From an uncultured Lachnobacterium sp. (GTDB lineage: Bacteria > Bacillota > Clostridia > Lachnospirales > Lachnospiraceae): 64,000 nucleotides of DNA. The notes below the pieces were generated by a model, which was given only the letters and a program-made list of their open reading frames with translations, was not told the DNA's origin and did no database searches. Made by a program: the position numbers and the translations under genes. The stretch spans positions 1-64,000 of the forward strand of contig UQRC01000007.1 in NCBI GenBank assembly GCA_900543445.1. Direction: 5' to 3'. Shown one piece after another: positions 18,355 through 25,660 of the stretch (positions are counted from its first letter, which is position 1; every line of letters begins with the position of its first letter).

Positions 18355-19011
18355 ATGGCTGCATCTCAGATTATAAGTGAAGACGTTGATAGCTGGGAAA
18401 CACTCATGTTTTTATATAACTCAGCGCTCAAGGAAGTCGGCACCAAGCTTGACATCTTAAACGACGAGTTTGTACATATTCACAAGTATAATCCTATCGA
18501 ATACATTAAGAAGCGAATTAAGACACCGGAGAGTATCGTAAAGAAATTAAAGCGTGACGGTTACGATGTGACTGTCGAGAATATGGTAAATTATATCAAT
18601 GACATTGCGGGAATCCGCATTGTCTGTTCTTTTACATCCGATATCTATCGGCTGGCGGAGATGATCGGCAAGCAGAACGATCTCACCGTCGTATCGATCA
18701 AGGATTATATCAAGCATCCCAAGGCGAGCGGTTACAAGAGCTTTCACATGCATGTGACCATCCCGATTTTCTTATCAGACCGTGTGGTGGACACGAAGGT
18801 GGAGATCCAGATCCGTACGATCGCGATGGATTTCTGGGCAAGTTTAGAGCATAAGATCTATTACAAATTTGAGGGGAATGCACCGGATTATATCAGCCGG
18901 GATCTTCGCGCGTGCGCGGAGATCGTATCAGATCTTGATGCAAAGATGCTTCAGCTGAATGAGGCAATCCTTGAGGAGAAGGCGAAGCAGGAAGAAAAAG
19001 AGAATAATTAA
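18355..19011 (+). CDS. relQ: Small alarmone synthetase, RelQ/YjbM-like
   Basis: A 218-aa single-domain (p)ppGpp synthetase that transfers pyrophosphate from ATP to GDP or GTP. There is no HD hydrolase domain and no TGS/ACT regulatory region, unlike the ~730-aa Rel. Synthetase motifs are visible: YIKKRIKTPESIVKKL, INDIAGIRIVCSF, DYIKHPKASGYKSFHMHV and VEIQIRTIAMDFWASLEHKIYYK. The RBS GACAGGAG precedes ATG 18355. The structured element at 18201-18325 lies in its leader and may control it. A nucleotidyltransferase follows after 16 bp. Confidence 0.88.
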   Translation: MAASQIISEDVDSWETLMFLYNSALKEVGTKLDILNDEFVHIHKYNPIEYIKKRIKTPESIVKKLKRDGYDVTVENMVNYINDIAGIRIVCSFTSDIYRLAEMIGKQNDLTVVSIKDYIKHPKASGYKSFHMHVTIPIFLSDRVVDTKVEIQIRTIAMDFWASLEHKIYYKFEGNAPDYISRDLRACAEIVSDLDAKMLQLNEAILEEKAKQEEKENN

Positions 19012-19027
19012 GTAGGAGTGTATGACA

Positions 19028-19945
19028 ATGAAAAATCCAGTTCTAGTAATTATGGCAGCAGGAATGGGAAGCCGTTACGGTGGAATGAAGCAGATGGATC
19101 CAATCGATGACGAGGGACATCTGATCATTGATTTCTCCCTTTACGATGCGGTCAAAGCAGGATTTAAAGAAGTTATTTTTATCATCAAGAAAGAAAATGA
19201 GGCTGATTTCCGTGAGTGCATCGGAGACCGTATCTCAGACAAGATCAAGGTCACTTATGTCTATCAGGAGCCGAAGCTTCCGGAAGGTTTTGCTGTACCG
19301 GCAGGACGCACGAAGCCGTTCGGTACAGGACATGCGGTACTCAGTTGTATTGATGCACTGGATGCGCCTTTTGCAGTCATCAACGCAGATGATTATTACG
19401 GAAGCCATGCATTCAAGGTGATGTATGACTATCTGGTCAGCCACGAGGACGATGAAAAGTATCGTTATGTGATGGTTGGTTATATTCTGGAGAACACGTT
19501 AACGGATAATGGATTTGTGTCAAGAGGCGTATGCCGTACGGATGCAGAAGGTCATCTGATCGAGATCACGGAGCGTACACACATCGAAAAACGTGAAGAT
19601 GGTGCGGCTTATACCGAGGATGACGGAGCAACCTGGCACAAGCTGCCGGAGGGAAGCACCGTATCCATGAATATGTGGGGCTTCCAGCCAAGCATGCTGC
19701 AGGAGTTGAAGCAGCGATTTGTTACGTTCCTTGAGAGAGAACTGGAAAAGAATCCTCTTAAGTGTGAGTTCTTCCTTCCGAGTGTGGTCGGAGAACTGTT
19801 AGAGGAGGACAAGGCGGTTGTTGATGTATTGAAATCGACGGACCGTTGGTATGGTGTTACTTACAAGGAAGATAAGCAGACCGTGGTTGCGGCAATCCGA
19901 TCCATGAAGGAGCAGGGACTTTATCCGCAGCACCTGTGGAATTAA
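19028..19945 (+). CDS. Sugar-phosphate nucleotidyltransferase-like protein
   Basis: A 305-aa protein with the nucleotidyltransferase GT-A fold. The N-terminal VLVIMAAGMGSRYGGMKQM matches the GxGxR...K nucleotide-binding signature, and VINADDYYGSHAF supplies the metal-binding Asp. GTGHAVLSCIDAL fits the sugar-phosphate region. Family members activate sugar-1-phosphates, but this subgroup has no substrate I can name. ATG 19028 is chosen because AGGAG (19014-19018) is 9 nt upstream, against 3 nt for ATG 19022. Its stop codon overlaps that of the convergent exporter gene. Confidence 0.75.
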   Translation: MKNPVLVIMAAGMGSRYGGMKQMDPIDDEGHLIIDFSLYDAVKAGFKEVIFIIKKENEADFRECIGDRISDKIKVTYVYQEPKLPEGFAVPAGRTKPFGTGHAVLSCIDALDAPFAVINADDYYGSHAFKVMYDYLVSHEDDEKYRYVMVGYILENTLTDNGFVSRGVCRTDAEGHLIEITERTHIEKREDGAAYTEDDGATWHKLPEGSTVSMNMWGFQPSMLQELKQRFVTFLERELEKNPLKCEFFLPSVVGELLEEDKAVVDVLKSTDRWYGVTYKEDKQTVVAAIRSMKEQGLYPQHLWN

Positions 19946-20391
19946 GCACAGGATTTCCGGCGGTCTAATTTATGGAAGAGAACTTCCGGGATTGCAAAAC
20001 CGAAGATAATACCAAATACGATGGCGAGCGCGACTTCGAACGTCTCAAGTCCCTTGGACGAGAAGCGCGCGTTGTCACCGATGATCAGATAATATGCGGT
20101 ATAATAGATTCCGGCTCCTGGAACGAGCGGGAAGATGCCGCACAGCAGATATACGGTCGCGGGATTGCGGCGGATGACAGCGGTAGTCCGGGAGAACACG
20201 GTCAGGATGAAGGTCGCAACGAGCGAAGCCAGCACCGGACTTAACTCCTGATGCGTGATGCCATAATACACGATCCATCCTAACGCACCGGACAGACCGG
20301 AGAAAACCAATTCTTTTTTCGGGACACAGAATAAGAATGCGAAAGCAAATGTTGCCCCGAAAGCCATAACAAATTCCAAAATATAATTCAT
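19942..20391 (-). CDS. ThrE-type exporter, C-terminal half (ThrE_2/DUF3815-like)
   Basis: A 149-aa membrane protein with about five hydrophobic segments (FGATFAFAFLFCVP, LSGALGWIVYYGI, VLASLVATFILTVFS, TVYLLCGIFPLVPGAGIYYTAYYLI, VALAIVFGIIFGFAIP). The motif PLVPGAGIY parallels PLVPGIVF in its partner. It starts at 20391, sharing ATGA with the partner's stop, so the two are translationally coupled. Split ThrE systems export threonine/serine or small carboxylates in the characterised cases. Its stop TTAA overlaps the convergent gene's stop (19942-19945), leaving no intergenic room. Confidence 0.85.
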   Translation of the reverse strand: MNYILEFVMAFGATFAFAFLFCVPKKELVFSGLSGALGWIVYYGITHQELSPVLASLVATFILTVFSRTTAVIRRNPATVYLLCGIFPLVPGAGIYYTAYYLIIGDNARFSSKGLETFEVALAIVFGIIFGFAIPEVLFHKLDRRKSCA

Positions 20392-21164
20392 AGAGCTAAC
20401 CCTCCCCCAAGATAACGGAATAATACGATCGGAAGACAGATTCCAACTGCGATGCACAAGGCGGTCAGCAAAGCATCGATCAGGTGGATCGTGCCGGACA
20501 GGTAGTCGCTATTGTAAAAGTCACGGATGGATGTCGTAAAGACAATTCCCGGTACAAGCGGCATGATATCTCCGATGATGATCTTGTCATGATGCACCGG
20601 AAGACCGGATGCAAACGCAAGGATACTTAAGATTGCAACAACGAGGCTGGCGAACACGTTCGTAAGAAAACGCGATACATGTTTTCTCTCGCATGCGAAC
20701 AGGAAAAGCTGTTCAACGGCCCCGATTGCAGTTGCAATCAGCATATCAAGAAAGGTTCCGCCAAACAGATAACAGAAGCAGCCGCATGCGATTGCACAGC
20801 ATGTGACAAGTACCGGCTTCGGATAAGGCGGAATATGCTTACATTCCGTCAGGCGAACGGTTGCTTCTTCAATCGAGCATTTGTGGTCACAGATATCGCG
20901 CACAAGCTGGTTTAAAGCGGCTACTTTGCCTAGGTTGACGGACGAGATCGGCACGTGGCGGATCATGCTGCACGCATCTTCCCGATCTTCGTTTGCGCTG
21001 GCAAAAATTCCGTTTGAGAGTACATATACGTCAAAATTTTCAACATTACAGGATTCTAATATATGAATCAGGCTGTCTTCGACACGATAGATTTCTGCAC
21101 CGTTTCGGAGCATGGTATCTCCGATCTCGACAGCGAGTGTTAATATTTCTTTGGTGTGGGCCAT
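20388..21164 (-). CDS. ThrE-type exporter, N-terminal half (ThrE_1/DUF1212-like)
   Basis: A 258-aa protein. Residues 1-115 form the soluble ThrE_1 domain (MLRNGAEIYRVEDSLIHILESC, VYVLSNGIFASA), followed by about five membrane segments with DIMPLVPGIVFTTSIRDFYNSDYLSG. The partner at 19942-20391 supplies the rest of the carrier. In the family the pair forms one amino-acid exporter in the cytoplasmic membrane. The minus-strand RBS AAAGAAAAGGAG precedes the ATG. Confidence 0.85.
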   Translation of the reverse strand: MAHTKEILTLAVEIGDTMLRNGAEIYRVEDSLIHILESCNVENFDVYVLSNGIFASANEDREDACSMIRHVPISSVNLGKVAALNQLVRDICDHKCSIEEATVRLTECKHIPPYPKPVLVTCCAIACGCFCYLFGGTFLDMLIATAIGAVEQLFLFACERKHVSRFLTNVFASLVVAILSILAFASGLPVHHDKIIIGDIMPLVPGIVFTTSIRDFYNSDYLSGTIHLIDALLTALCIAVGICLPIVLFRYLGGGLAL

Positions 21165-21228
21165 GATCTGGTCTCCTTTTCTTTGTTACAATCGCTGCCT
21201 GCACTTTTGTTGCGGCTGCGCTATATTC

Positions 21229-21257
21229 AATTTATGCCCCATTTCCTGCCATGTCAA
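21229..21257 (-). promoter_or_regulatory. Promoter for the ThrE-type exporter pair
   Basis: On the minus strand, TTGACA (21257-21252), a 17-nt spacer and TAAATT (21234-21229). It lies about 65 bp upstream of the exporter start. Confidence 0.6.
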
Positions 21258-21306
21258 TCATTTTTCACGACTTAACATACAATTTACCAATGTGTTCCAT
21301 TCCCTT

Positions 21307-21336
21307 GCATACTTTTTATGGAAAACGCGCATATTG
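21307..21336 (+). promoter_or_regulatory. Sigma-G-like promoter left of hairpin element copy 1
   Basis: GCATA (21307-21311), an 18-nt spacer and CATATTG (21330-21336) approximate the forespore sigma-G pattern, with one mismatch in the last base of the -10. It ends 8 bp before element copy 1 and faces the spoVAA genes 600 bp downstream, so the transcript would run through the whole hairpin. This is inference from similarity. Confidence 0.35.
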
Positions 21337-21343
21337 TTGGTGA

Positions 21344-21881
21344 GCGATCGTGAAAATTGTGTTGCGGCGGACTCCTGCGGGGACCGACTCTGCGGCCGGC
21401 ATCCAAGCAGACACTAGATATCCAAAATCATGAATTTGCAGAAAATGTCCACCGGGCTCTCTATATGATTTGTTGTCCGCTCAAGCTTAGACAGTGGCGG
21501 CTGCGTGTTCGTCCTAGAAAAGAATGCGTCCGAGAAAATTCGTGTCTGCCTTAATGGGCGTTCGAAGAAAACGTGTCGCCGCAGGGCAACTGTTTGTGAG
21601 CAACACTGTATAGTGGTGTTCCAACAGACACGAAGCGAGTTTTGCACAAGGCGGCTCATATCGACTTTCTGAGGACGCCCATTTAGGCAGGCTAGAATTT
21701 TTGAGCGCATCTTTTTTGGGCGGACACGCAGCCGCCGCAGTCGAAGCGTTGCTCGGACACAAAAACTGAGCCCGACAGAGATTTTCGCAAATTCAATGAT
21801 TTTGTCTAAAACCGTGATCTGCTTGGATGCCAGCCGCAGAGTCGGTACCCGCAGGAGTCCGCCGCACAATTTCACGATCGC
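21344..21881. repeat. Giant hairpin element, copy 1
   Basis: A 538-bp non-coding element that is one long imperfect inverted repeat. The outer arms (21344-21410 and 21815-21881) begin GCGATCGTGAAA / TTTCACGATCGC and match over about 62 of 67 positions. Interior arms are also partly complementary (GGCGGCTGCGTG near 21497 against CACGCAGCCGCC near 21725), down to an apex near 21600-21620. The interior is nearly identical to copies 2 and 3, but the outer arms are specific to this copy. It lies 37 bp upstream of the gene at 21919. I see no target-site duplication, transposase or credible ORF. Confidence 0.9.
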
Positions 21882-21918
21882 TGCCCATAAAATATGCCGT
21901 AGGTAAAAGGAGGCTGAC

Positions 21919-22116
21919 ATGGAACAGAAAGTAAAACATAAAGGGAAGAAAAGCTGGACATTTTGGTATCGGTTTTGTCTGGTGGCACTGCTTTTGGCTG
22001 TATTGGGTCTGATGGGATGGTACTGCCTGAGTTCGTACCGGCAGAATGCAATACCGAAGGAAGGGACGCTTGTAGAGCGCGTCAGACAGGTGGGATCATA
22101 TGAAAGAAAAGCGTGA
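21919..22116 (+). CDS. Small single-pass membrane protein in the spoVA cluster
   Basis: A 65-aa protein with a basic start (MEQKVKHKGKKSWTFWYR), one membrane helix (FCLVALLLAVLGLMGWYCL) and a short exterior tail. AAAGGAGG lies upstream of ATG 21919. It overlaps spoVAA by 17 bp, which suggests coupled translation and a sporulation role. I do not recognise it as a named protein. Hairpin element copy 1 separates it from the upstream sigma-G-like site. Confidence 0.65.
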   Translation: MEQKVKHKGKKSWTFWYRFCLVALLLAVLGLMGWYCLSSYRQNAIPKEGTLVERVRQVGSYERKA

Positions 22117-22747
22117 GACTGTATATGTGAAAGCGGAACGTAACAGTGTCTGCCACGATCCGCAGATCAGGATCATGGATGTCATGTCGGTGGAATGTAC
22201 AGATCCTGCAATCTGTGCAGGAATCAAGAATAAGACATTGTATCATTTTGCGCCGGAGCAGACCGCCAAGAAGAAGCGGATCGAAGTCTTTTCCATCCTG
22301 GATGTCATACAGCTGATACATGAAGAATATCCGGAGGTTGAAGTGGTGAGCTTCGGAGAACAGGATTTCGTCGTGGAGTATGTGCCTTCCCCGATGGGAA
22401 GCAAAGCGATGGAGACGCTCAAGATCGTTGTACTTTGTATCGTGATCTTCCTTGGATCTGCGTTTACCATTATGGCATTCAATAACGATGTGTCGGTCGG
22501 CGAATTATTTGACCGGTTCTATAAGCAGATATTGGGCGGCGATAAACCGACCGTCTCAGAGATTGAGATATTCTACTGTCTGGGGCTTGCTGTCGGCATT
22601 CTGGTGTTCTTTAATCATATCGGAAAGAAGAAGATCACATCCGATCCGACGCCGATCCAGGTAGAGATGCGCAAATACCAGAAGGATGTTGACACAACCT
22701 TTATCGAGAACGCGGGAAGGCGGGGGCACGAACACGATGTTAACTAG
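22100..22747 (+). CDS. spoVAA: Stage V sporulation protein AA
   Basis: A 215-aa protein with a soluble N-terminal domain (ETVYVKAERNSVCHDPQIRIMDVMSVEC) and two C-terminal membrane helices (TLKIVVLCIVIFLGSAFTIMAFNNDVSV and IFYCLGLAVGILVFFNHIG). This is the architecture of SpoVAA, part of the SpoVA channel that moves dipicolinic acid-calcium into the spore core and releases it on germination. It overlaps the preceding small gene by 17 bp and spoVAB by 11 bp. The rest of the usual spoVA operon is displaced to 46.6 kb and 56.6-58.6 kb. Confidence 0.85.
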   Translation: MKEKRETVYVKAERNSVCHDPQIRIMDVMSVECTDPAICAGIKNKTLYHFAPEQTAKKKRIEVFSILDVIQLIHEEYPEVEVVSFGEQDFVVEYVPSPMGSKAMETLKIVVLCIVIFLGSAFTIMAFNNDVSVGELFDRFYKQILGGDKPTVSEIEIFYCLGLAVGILVFFNHIGKKKITSDPTPIQVEMRKYQKDVDTTFIENAGRRGHEHDVN

Positions 22748-23186
22748 ACATATTTTTATGGCATTTGTGTCATTTGCGTGCGGAGTCGCAGTATCCGCGG
22801 GAACCTTTGCATTCATACTGGTTATCGGAGTGGTTCCGCGTATGATCCGGAAGATGAATCTGGCAGATAAAGTCATCTGCTTCGAGAACATGATCGTGCT
22901 CGGCGTATTGACGGGAGCCGTGTTCTCCATCATCGAGTGGGAGGCACGTCTGCCGGTTGCATGGATCGGACATCTGCTGCTTGGCATCTACGGCTTTGTA
23001 GCCGGAATGTTCGTCGGATGTATCGCGGTCGCTTTGGCGGAAATCCTGAATACATTCCCGATCCTGTTCCGCAGACTGTATATCAACCGGGGATTGAGCT
23101 TCGTCATGATCGCGATGGCTCTTGGTAAGACGATCGGTTCCCTGTATTATTTTTTCTTTGGATACGGATTACCCAAATACTGGTAA
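22737..23186 (+). CDS. spoVAB: Stage V sporulation protein AB
   Basis: A 149-aa membrane protein with about four helices and the pattern AFVSFACGVAVSAGTFAFI...GVVPRM...HLLLGIYGFVAGMFVGCIAVALAEILNTFPILFRR, typical of SpoVAB. It is the second component of the SpoVA dipicolinate channel. ATG 22737 overlaps the spoVAA end; GAAGGCGGGG upstream can serve as RBS. In most Clostridia spoVAC would follow directly, but here a short unknown gene and 23 kb of carbohydrate genes intervene. Confidence 0.85.
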   Translation: MLTRHIFMAFVSFACGVAVSAGTFAFILVIGVVPRMIRKMNLADKVICFENMIVLGVLTGAVFSIIEWEARLPVAWIGHLLLGIYGFVAGMFVGCIAVALAEILNTFPILFRRLYINRGLSFVMIAMALGKTIGSLYYFFFGYGLPKYW

Positions 23187-23200
23187 AAAGCATGCTTTTT
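23185..23200 (+). terminator. Possible weak terminator after spoVAB
   Basis: The palindrome AAAAAGCATGCTTTTT overlaps the spoVAB stop codon. It could form a six-pair hairpin with a CATG loop. Support is weak. Confidence 0.3.
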
Positions 23201-23237
23201 GTGGTACACTAATAAAAAACCGAAGAAAGCGTGTAAT

Positions 23238-23573
23238 ATGACAACAAGTATAGCAAGACAAAGCATCATTTTAAAGTGCACGATGCAGAAATCCGTATTA
23301 TTGGGAAATTATGAATTCTATTATGTAGGAGGCCTTTTTAAGAAACTGTTTGGCCTTGAGACGAGCGAGGATATGCAGCCGTTTAAGATGTCGGAGTATA
23401 TTTTAGGACAGCTCGATCATCTGACTCCGAAGGATGAGAAGGAAGAATATCTTATCAAGATCGTCTCAACCTATGAGCCGTTAGAAACCTACGATGAGCA
23501 GATGAAGGAATTGTTCCGGTGGGGGGCAAGCGAGCCGGATCTGTGGAAGGTGACGACGAACTACCATCCTTGA
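23238..23573 (+). CDS. Hypothetical protein
   Basis: An acidic ~111-aa protein (MTTSIARQSIILKCTMQKSVLLGNYEFYYVGGLFKKLFGLETSEDMQPF...) with no membrane segment and no recognised domain. The start is uncertain: ATG 23238 has a weak GAAAGCG upstream, and ATG 23283 would give 96 aa. It sits between spoVAB and the carbohydrate island and has its own terminator. Confidence 0.5.
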   Translation: MTTSIARQSIILKCTMQKSVLLGNYEFYYVGGLFKKLFGLETSEDMQPFKMSEYILGQLDHLTPKDEKEEYLIKIVSTYEPLETYDEQMKELFRWGASEPDLWKVTTNYHP

Positions 23574-23617
23574 AAAGAATACCGGAAAATAAAAAAATGA
23601 TACCTAACTAATAAATG

Positions 23618-23646
23618 GAACCTTATTTTAAGGTTCTATTTTTTTT
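23618..23646 (+). terminator. Terminator after the hypothetical gene
   Basis: GAACCTTA (23618-23625) pairs with TAAGGTTC (23629-23636) around a three-base loop, followed by a T-rich run to 23646. Confidence 0.7.
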
Positions 23647-23688
23647 ATGATAGAGACAATCAGGGGATCTATGGAGCAGATATCCCTT

Positions 23689-23770
23689 AGCGATTGTGAA
23701 ACTCCTGTGGCGGGGGGCCACAGCGTCCGCGCCGCCGGAGCCCCCCCGCCACAGGAGTTTCACAATCGCT
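23689..23770. repeat. Short perfect hairpin (mini-element A)
   Basis: A perfect 29-bp stem (23689-23717 against 23742-23770) with a 24-nt GC-rich loop. The arm begins AGCGATTGTGAAAC and continues CTCCTGTGGCGG. This resembles the outer arms of the 540-bp elements (copy 1 starts GCGATCGTGAAA; copy 2 has CTGTGGCGGCGG at the same offset). It may be an internally deleted or minimal family member. It lies 32 bp upstream of the gene at 23803. Confidence 0.85.
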
Positions 23771-23802
23771 TGCGGATGATCAAAAACGAAAGGAGATCAA
23801 CA

Positions 23803-25638
23803 ATGAAGCGTCGTATGCTTGCAGCGCTCGGTGTGTTGGCCGGGTTTGTATTTATATTCGGTGTGATAAAGATGCAGCCGGGATCGGGAGGTAAAACGGA
23901 TATTACAGATTATCATGAAGCACTATTTGGAGAAAATGTGTATGTTTTTTCGCCGGAGGATGATCCGGCGGAAGTGAAACAGATCTTAGAGGAACTCTAC
24001 GACAGGCAGGAGACGAACCAGTTTGGAGACGAGCGGTATGCCATCTATTTTATGCCGGGCGAATACGATGAATCGATCCAGCCGGAAGTTGGCTTCTATA
24101 CGCAGGTGTCGGGACTTGGAATTCTTCCGACAGACACGAAGATACAGGGACTTTCGTGTCTGGCAAGGTGGCTCGGAGATGATGAGAGCAACCATAATGC
24201 CTGCTGTAATTTCTGGAGAAGCGTGGAGAATGTCAGCATAGAAAGTAATACAGTCTGGGCGGTATCTCAGGCGACGGATATGCGGCGTGTGAACATCGAG
24301 GGAGCGCTGTATCTGCATGACGATTACGGCTGGTGTAGCGGAGGATTCCTTGCAGATTCCAATATCACAAGACTGGTAGATTCCGGTTCGCAGCAACAGT
24401 GGCTGTCACGCAATGACAATTGGGGAACCTGGATGGGCGAGAACTGGAATATGGTTTTCGTCGGAGAAGAGAAAGGAAGTGCACCGGAGGGAACATGGCC
24501 GGTGAAAGCTTACACGACGGTTGATACCACGGATGTGGTAAGGGAAAAGCCATTTCTTGTTTATGATGAGAAGCATGGGTATGGCATTTATGTGCCGAAA
24601 TTACAGACAAATTCATACGGAACCACATGGCTGAATCTGGATGCATCGGATATTCTGTGGACAGATAAGAATGATGGTGATGCATCGTCTGATGTGATTG
24701 TCGGTATCGATGCCTTCTATATCGCGGATGCCACAAAGGATACCGCAGAAACGATGAATGAGGCATTAAAGGAAGGTAAGAATCTTCTCCTGACACCGGG
24801 AATTTATGAAATTGACCAGCCGATTGAAATCAATAATCCGAACACAATTGTTCTTGGCATGGGACTTGCAACGCTGAAATCCACAGGTGGCAGCACCTGT
24901 GTCAATGTGGCGGATGAGAGTGGCATCATGGTGGCAGGTCTTCTGTTTGACGCGGGATCAGTCAAATCCGAGAATCTGATGGTTGTCGGGGATGCGGACA
25001 ACAAGAAGGACAAAGAGATACCGATCATGCTGTCTGATCTGTTCTTCCGCGTAGGAGGAACGAAGACGGATCAGCCGGTGCAGACACATACTTGTCTGAC
25101 CATCAACAGTGATGATACGATCGGCGACAACTTCTGGATCTGGAGAGCGGATCACGGAGATCAGGTTGCATGGGATAAAAACGTAGCGGAGAACGGATTT
25201 GTGGTCAATGGAAACAATGTGATCACCTACGCACTTATGGTGGAGCATTTTAATGCATATCAGACCATCTGGAATGGAGATGGCGGAAGGATCTATATGT
25301 ACCAGTGTGAGATTCCATACGATGTGCCAAGGCAGGATGTATGGATGAGTCATGATGGCAAGACGGATGGTTACGCGTCCATCCATGTCGATGATGCGGC
25401 AGAAGATTTCTTCGCGACAGGACTTGGCATCTATCTGTACAACCGTGACGCAGAAGTGAATCTACATACTGCGGTTGAGATGCCGGATAAAGAAGGCGTG
25501 CGGATTGAGAATATCTGTACCGTGATGCTGACCGGATATCCGGGAATGGAACATGTGGTCAACGATAGCGGAGAGGGCGTCTTTTTCGCGGGAGCAAGGC
25601 AGGTACTGTTAGAGTATGAGAATGGAACAAGCAAATAA
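23803..25638 (+). CDS. Exported beta-helix carbohydrate-active protein (putative)
   Basis: A 611-aa protein with an N-terminal hydrophobic segment (RRMLAALGVLAGFVFIFGVI), so membrane-anchored or secreted. The body has the spaced patterns of a parallel beta-helix: DERYAIYFMPGEY, VGFYTQVSGLG, NFWRSVENVSI, LLLTPGIYEIDQPIEI and WIWRADHGDQVAWDKN. It resembles large actinobacterial secreted proteins misleadingly named 'adenylyl cyclase' and is distantly like GH55-type double beta-helix glucanases; that likeness is from memory. ATG 23803 is chosen because AAAGGAG precedes it; the frame upstream reads through the hairpin at 23689-23770. It heads a run with two phosphorylases. Confidence 0.65.
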   Translation: MKRRMLAALGVLAGFVFIFGVIKMQPGSGGKTDITDYHEALFGENVYVFSPEDDPAEVKQILEELYDRQETNQFGDERYAIYFMPGEYDESIQPEVGFYTQVSGLGILPTDTKIQGLSCLARWLGDDESNHNACCNFWRSVENVSIESNTVWAVSQATDMRRVNIEGALYLHDDYGWCSGGFLADSNITRLVDSGSQQQWLSRNDNWGTWMGENWNMVFVGEEKGSAPEGTWPVKAYTTVDTTDVVREKPFLVYDEKHGYGIYVPKLQTNSYGTTWLNLDASDILWTDKNDGDASSDVIVGIDAFYIADATKDTAETMNEALKEGKNLLLTPGIYEIDQPIEINNPNTIVLGMGLATLKSTGGSTCVNVADESGIMVAGLLFDAGSVKSENLMVVGDADNKKDKEIPIMLSDLFFRVGGTKTDQPVQTHTCLTINSDDTIGDNFWIWRADHGDQVAWDKNVAENGFVVNGNNVITYALMVEHFNAYQTIWNGDGGRIYMYQCEIPYDVPRQDVWMSHDGKTDGYASIHVDDAAEDFFATGLGIYLYNRDAEVNLHTAVEMPDKEGVRIENICTVMLTGYPGMEHVVNDSGEGVFFAGARQVLLEYENGTSK

Positions 25639-25660
25639 AAGGGAAGAGAGGATGTTGACG

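Noticed and set aside
21344..21881. Element copies as insertion sequences, integrons or retrons
   Set aside because: No transposase, integrase or reverse transcriptase is in the window, no target duplication is seen, and the arms differ between copies.
21414..21920. A 168-aa minus-strand reading frame inside element copy 1, with similar frames in copies 2 (31725-32135) and 3 (57795-58166)
   Set aside because: The frames are conserved only because the element is conserved. They lack ribosome-binding sites and domain patterns, span both arms of a hairpin, and are absent as such from copy 4.
23647..23802. 52-residue N-terminal extension of the beta-helix protein
   Set aside because: It would translate the perfect hairpin 23689-23770, and ATG 23803 has a good AAAGGAG and begins a proper signal segment.
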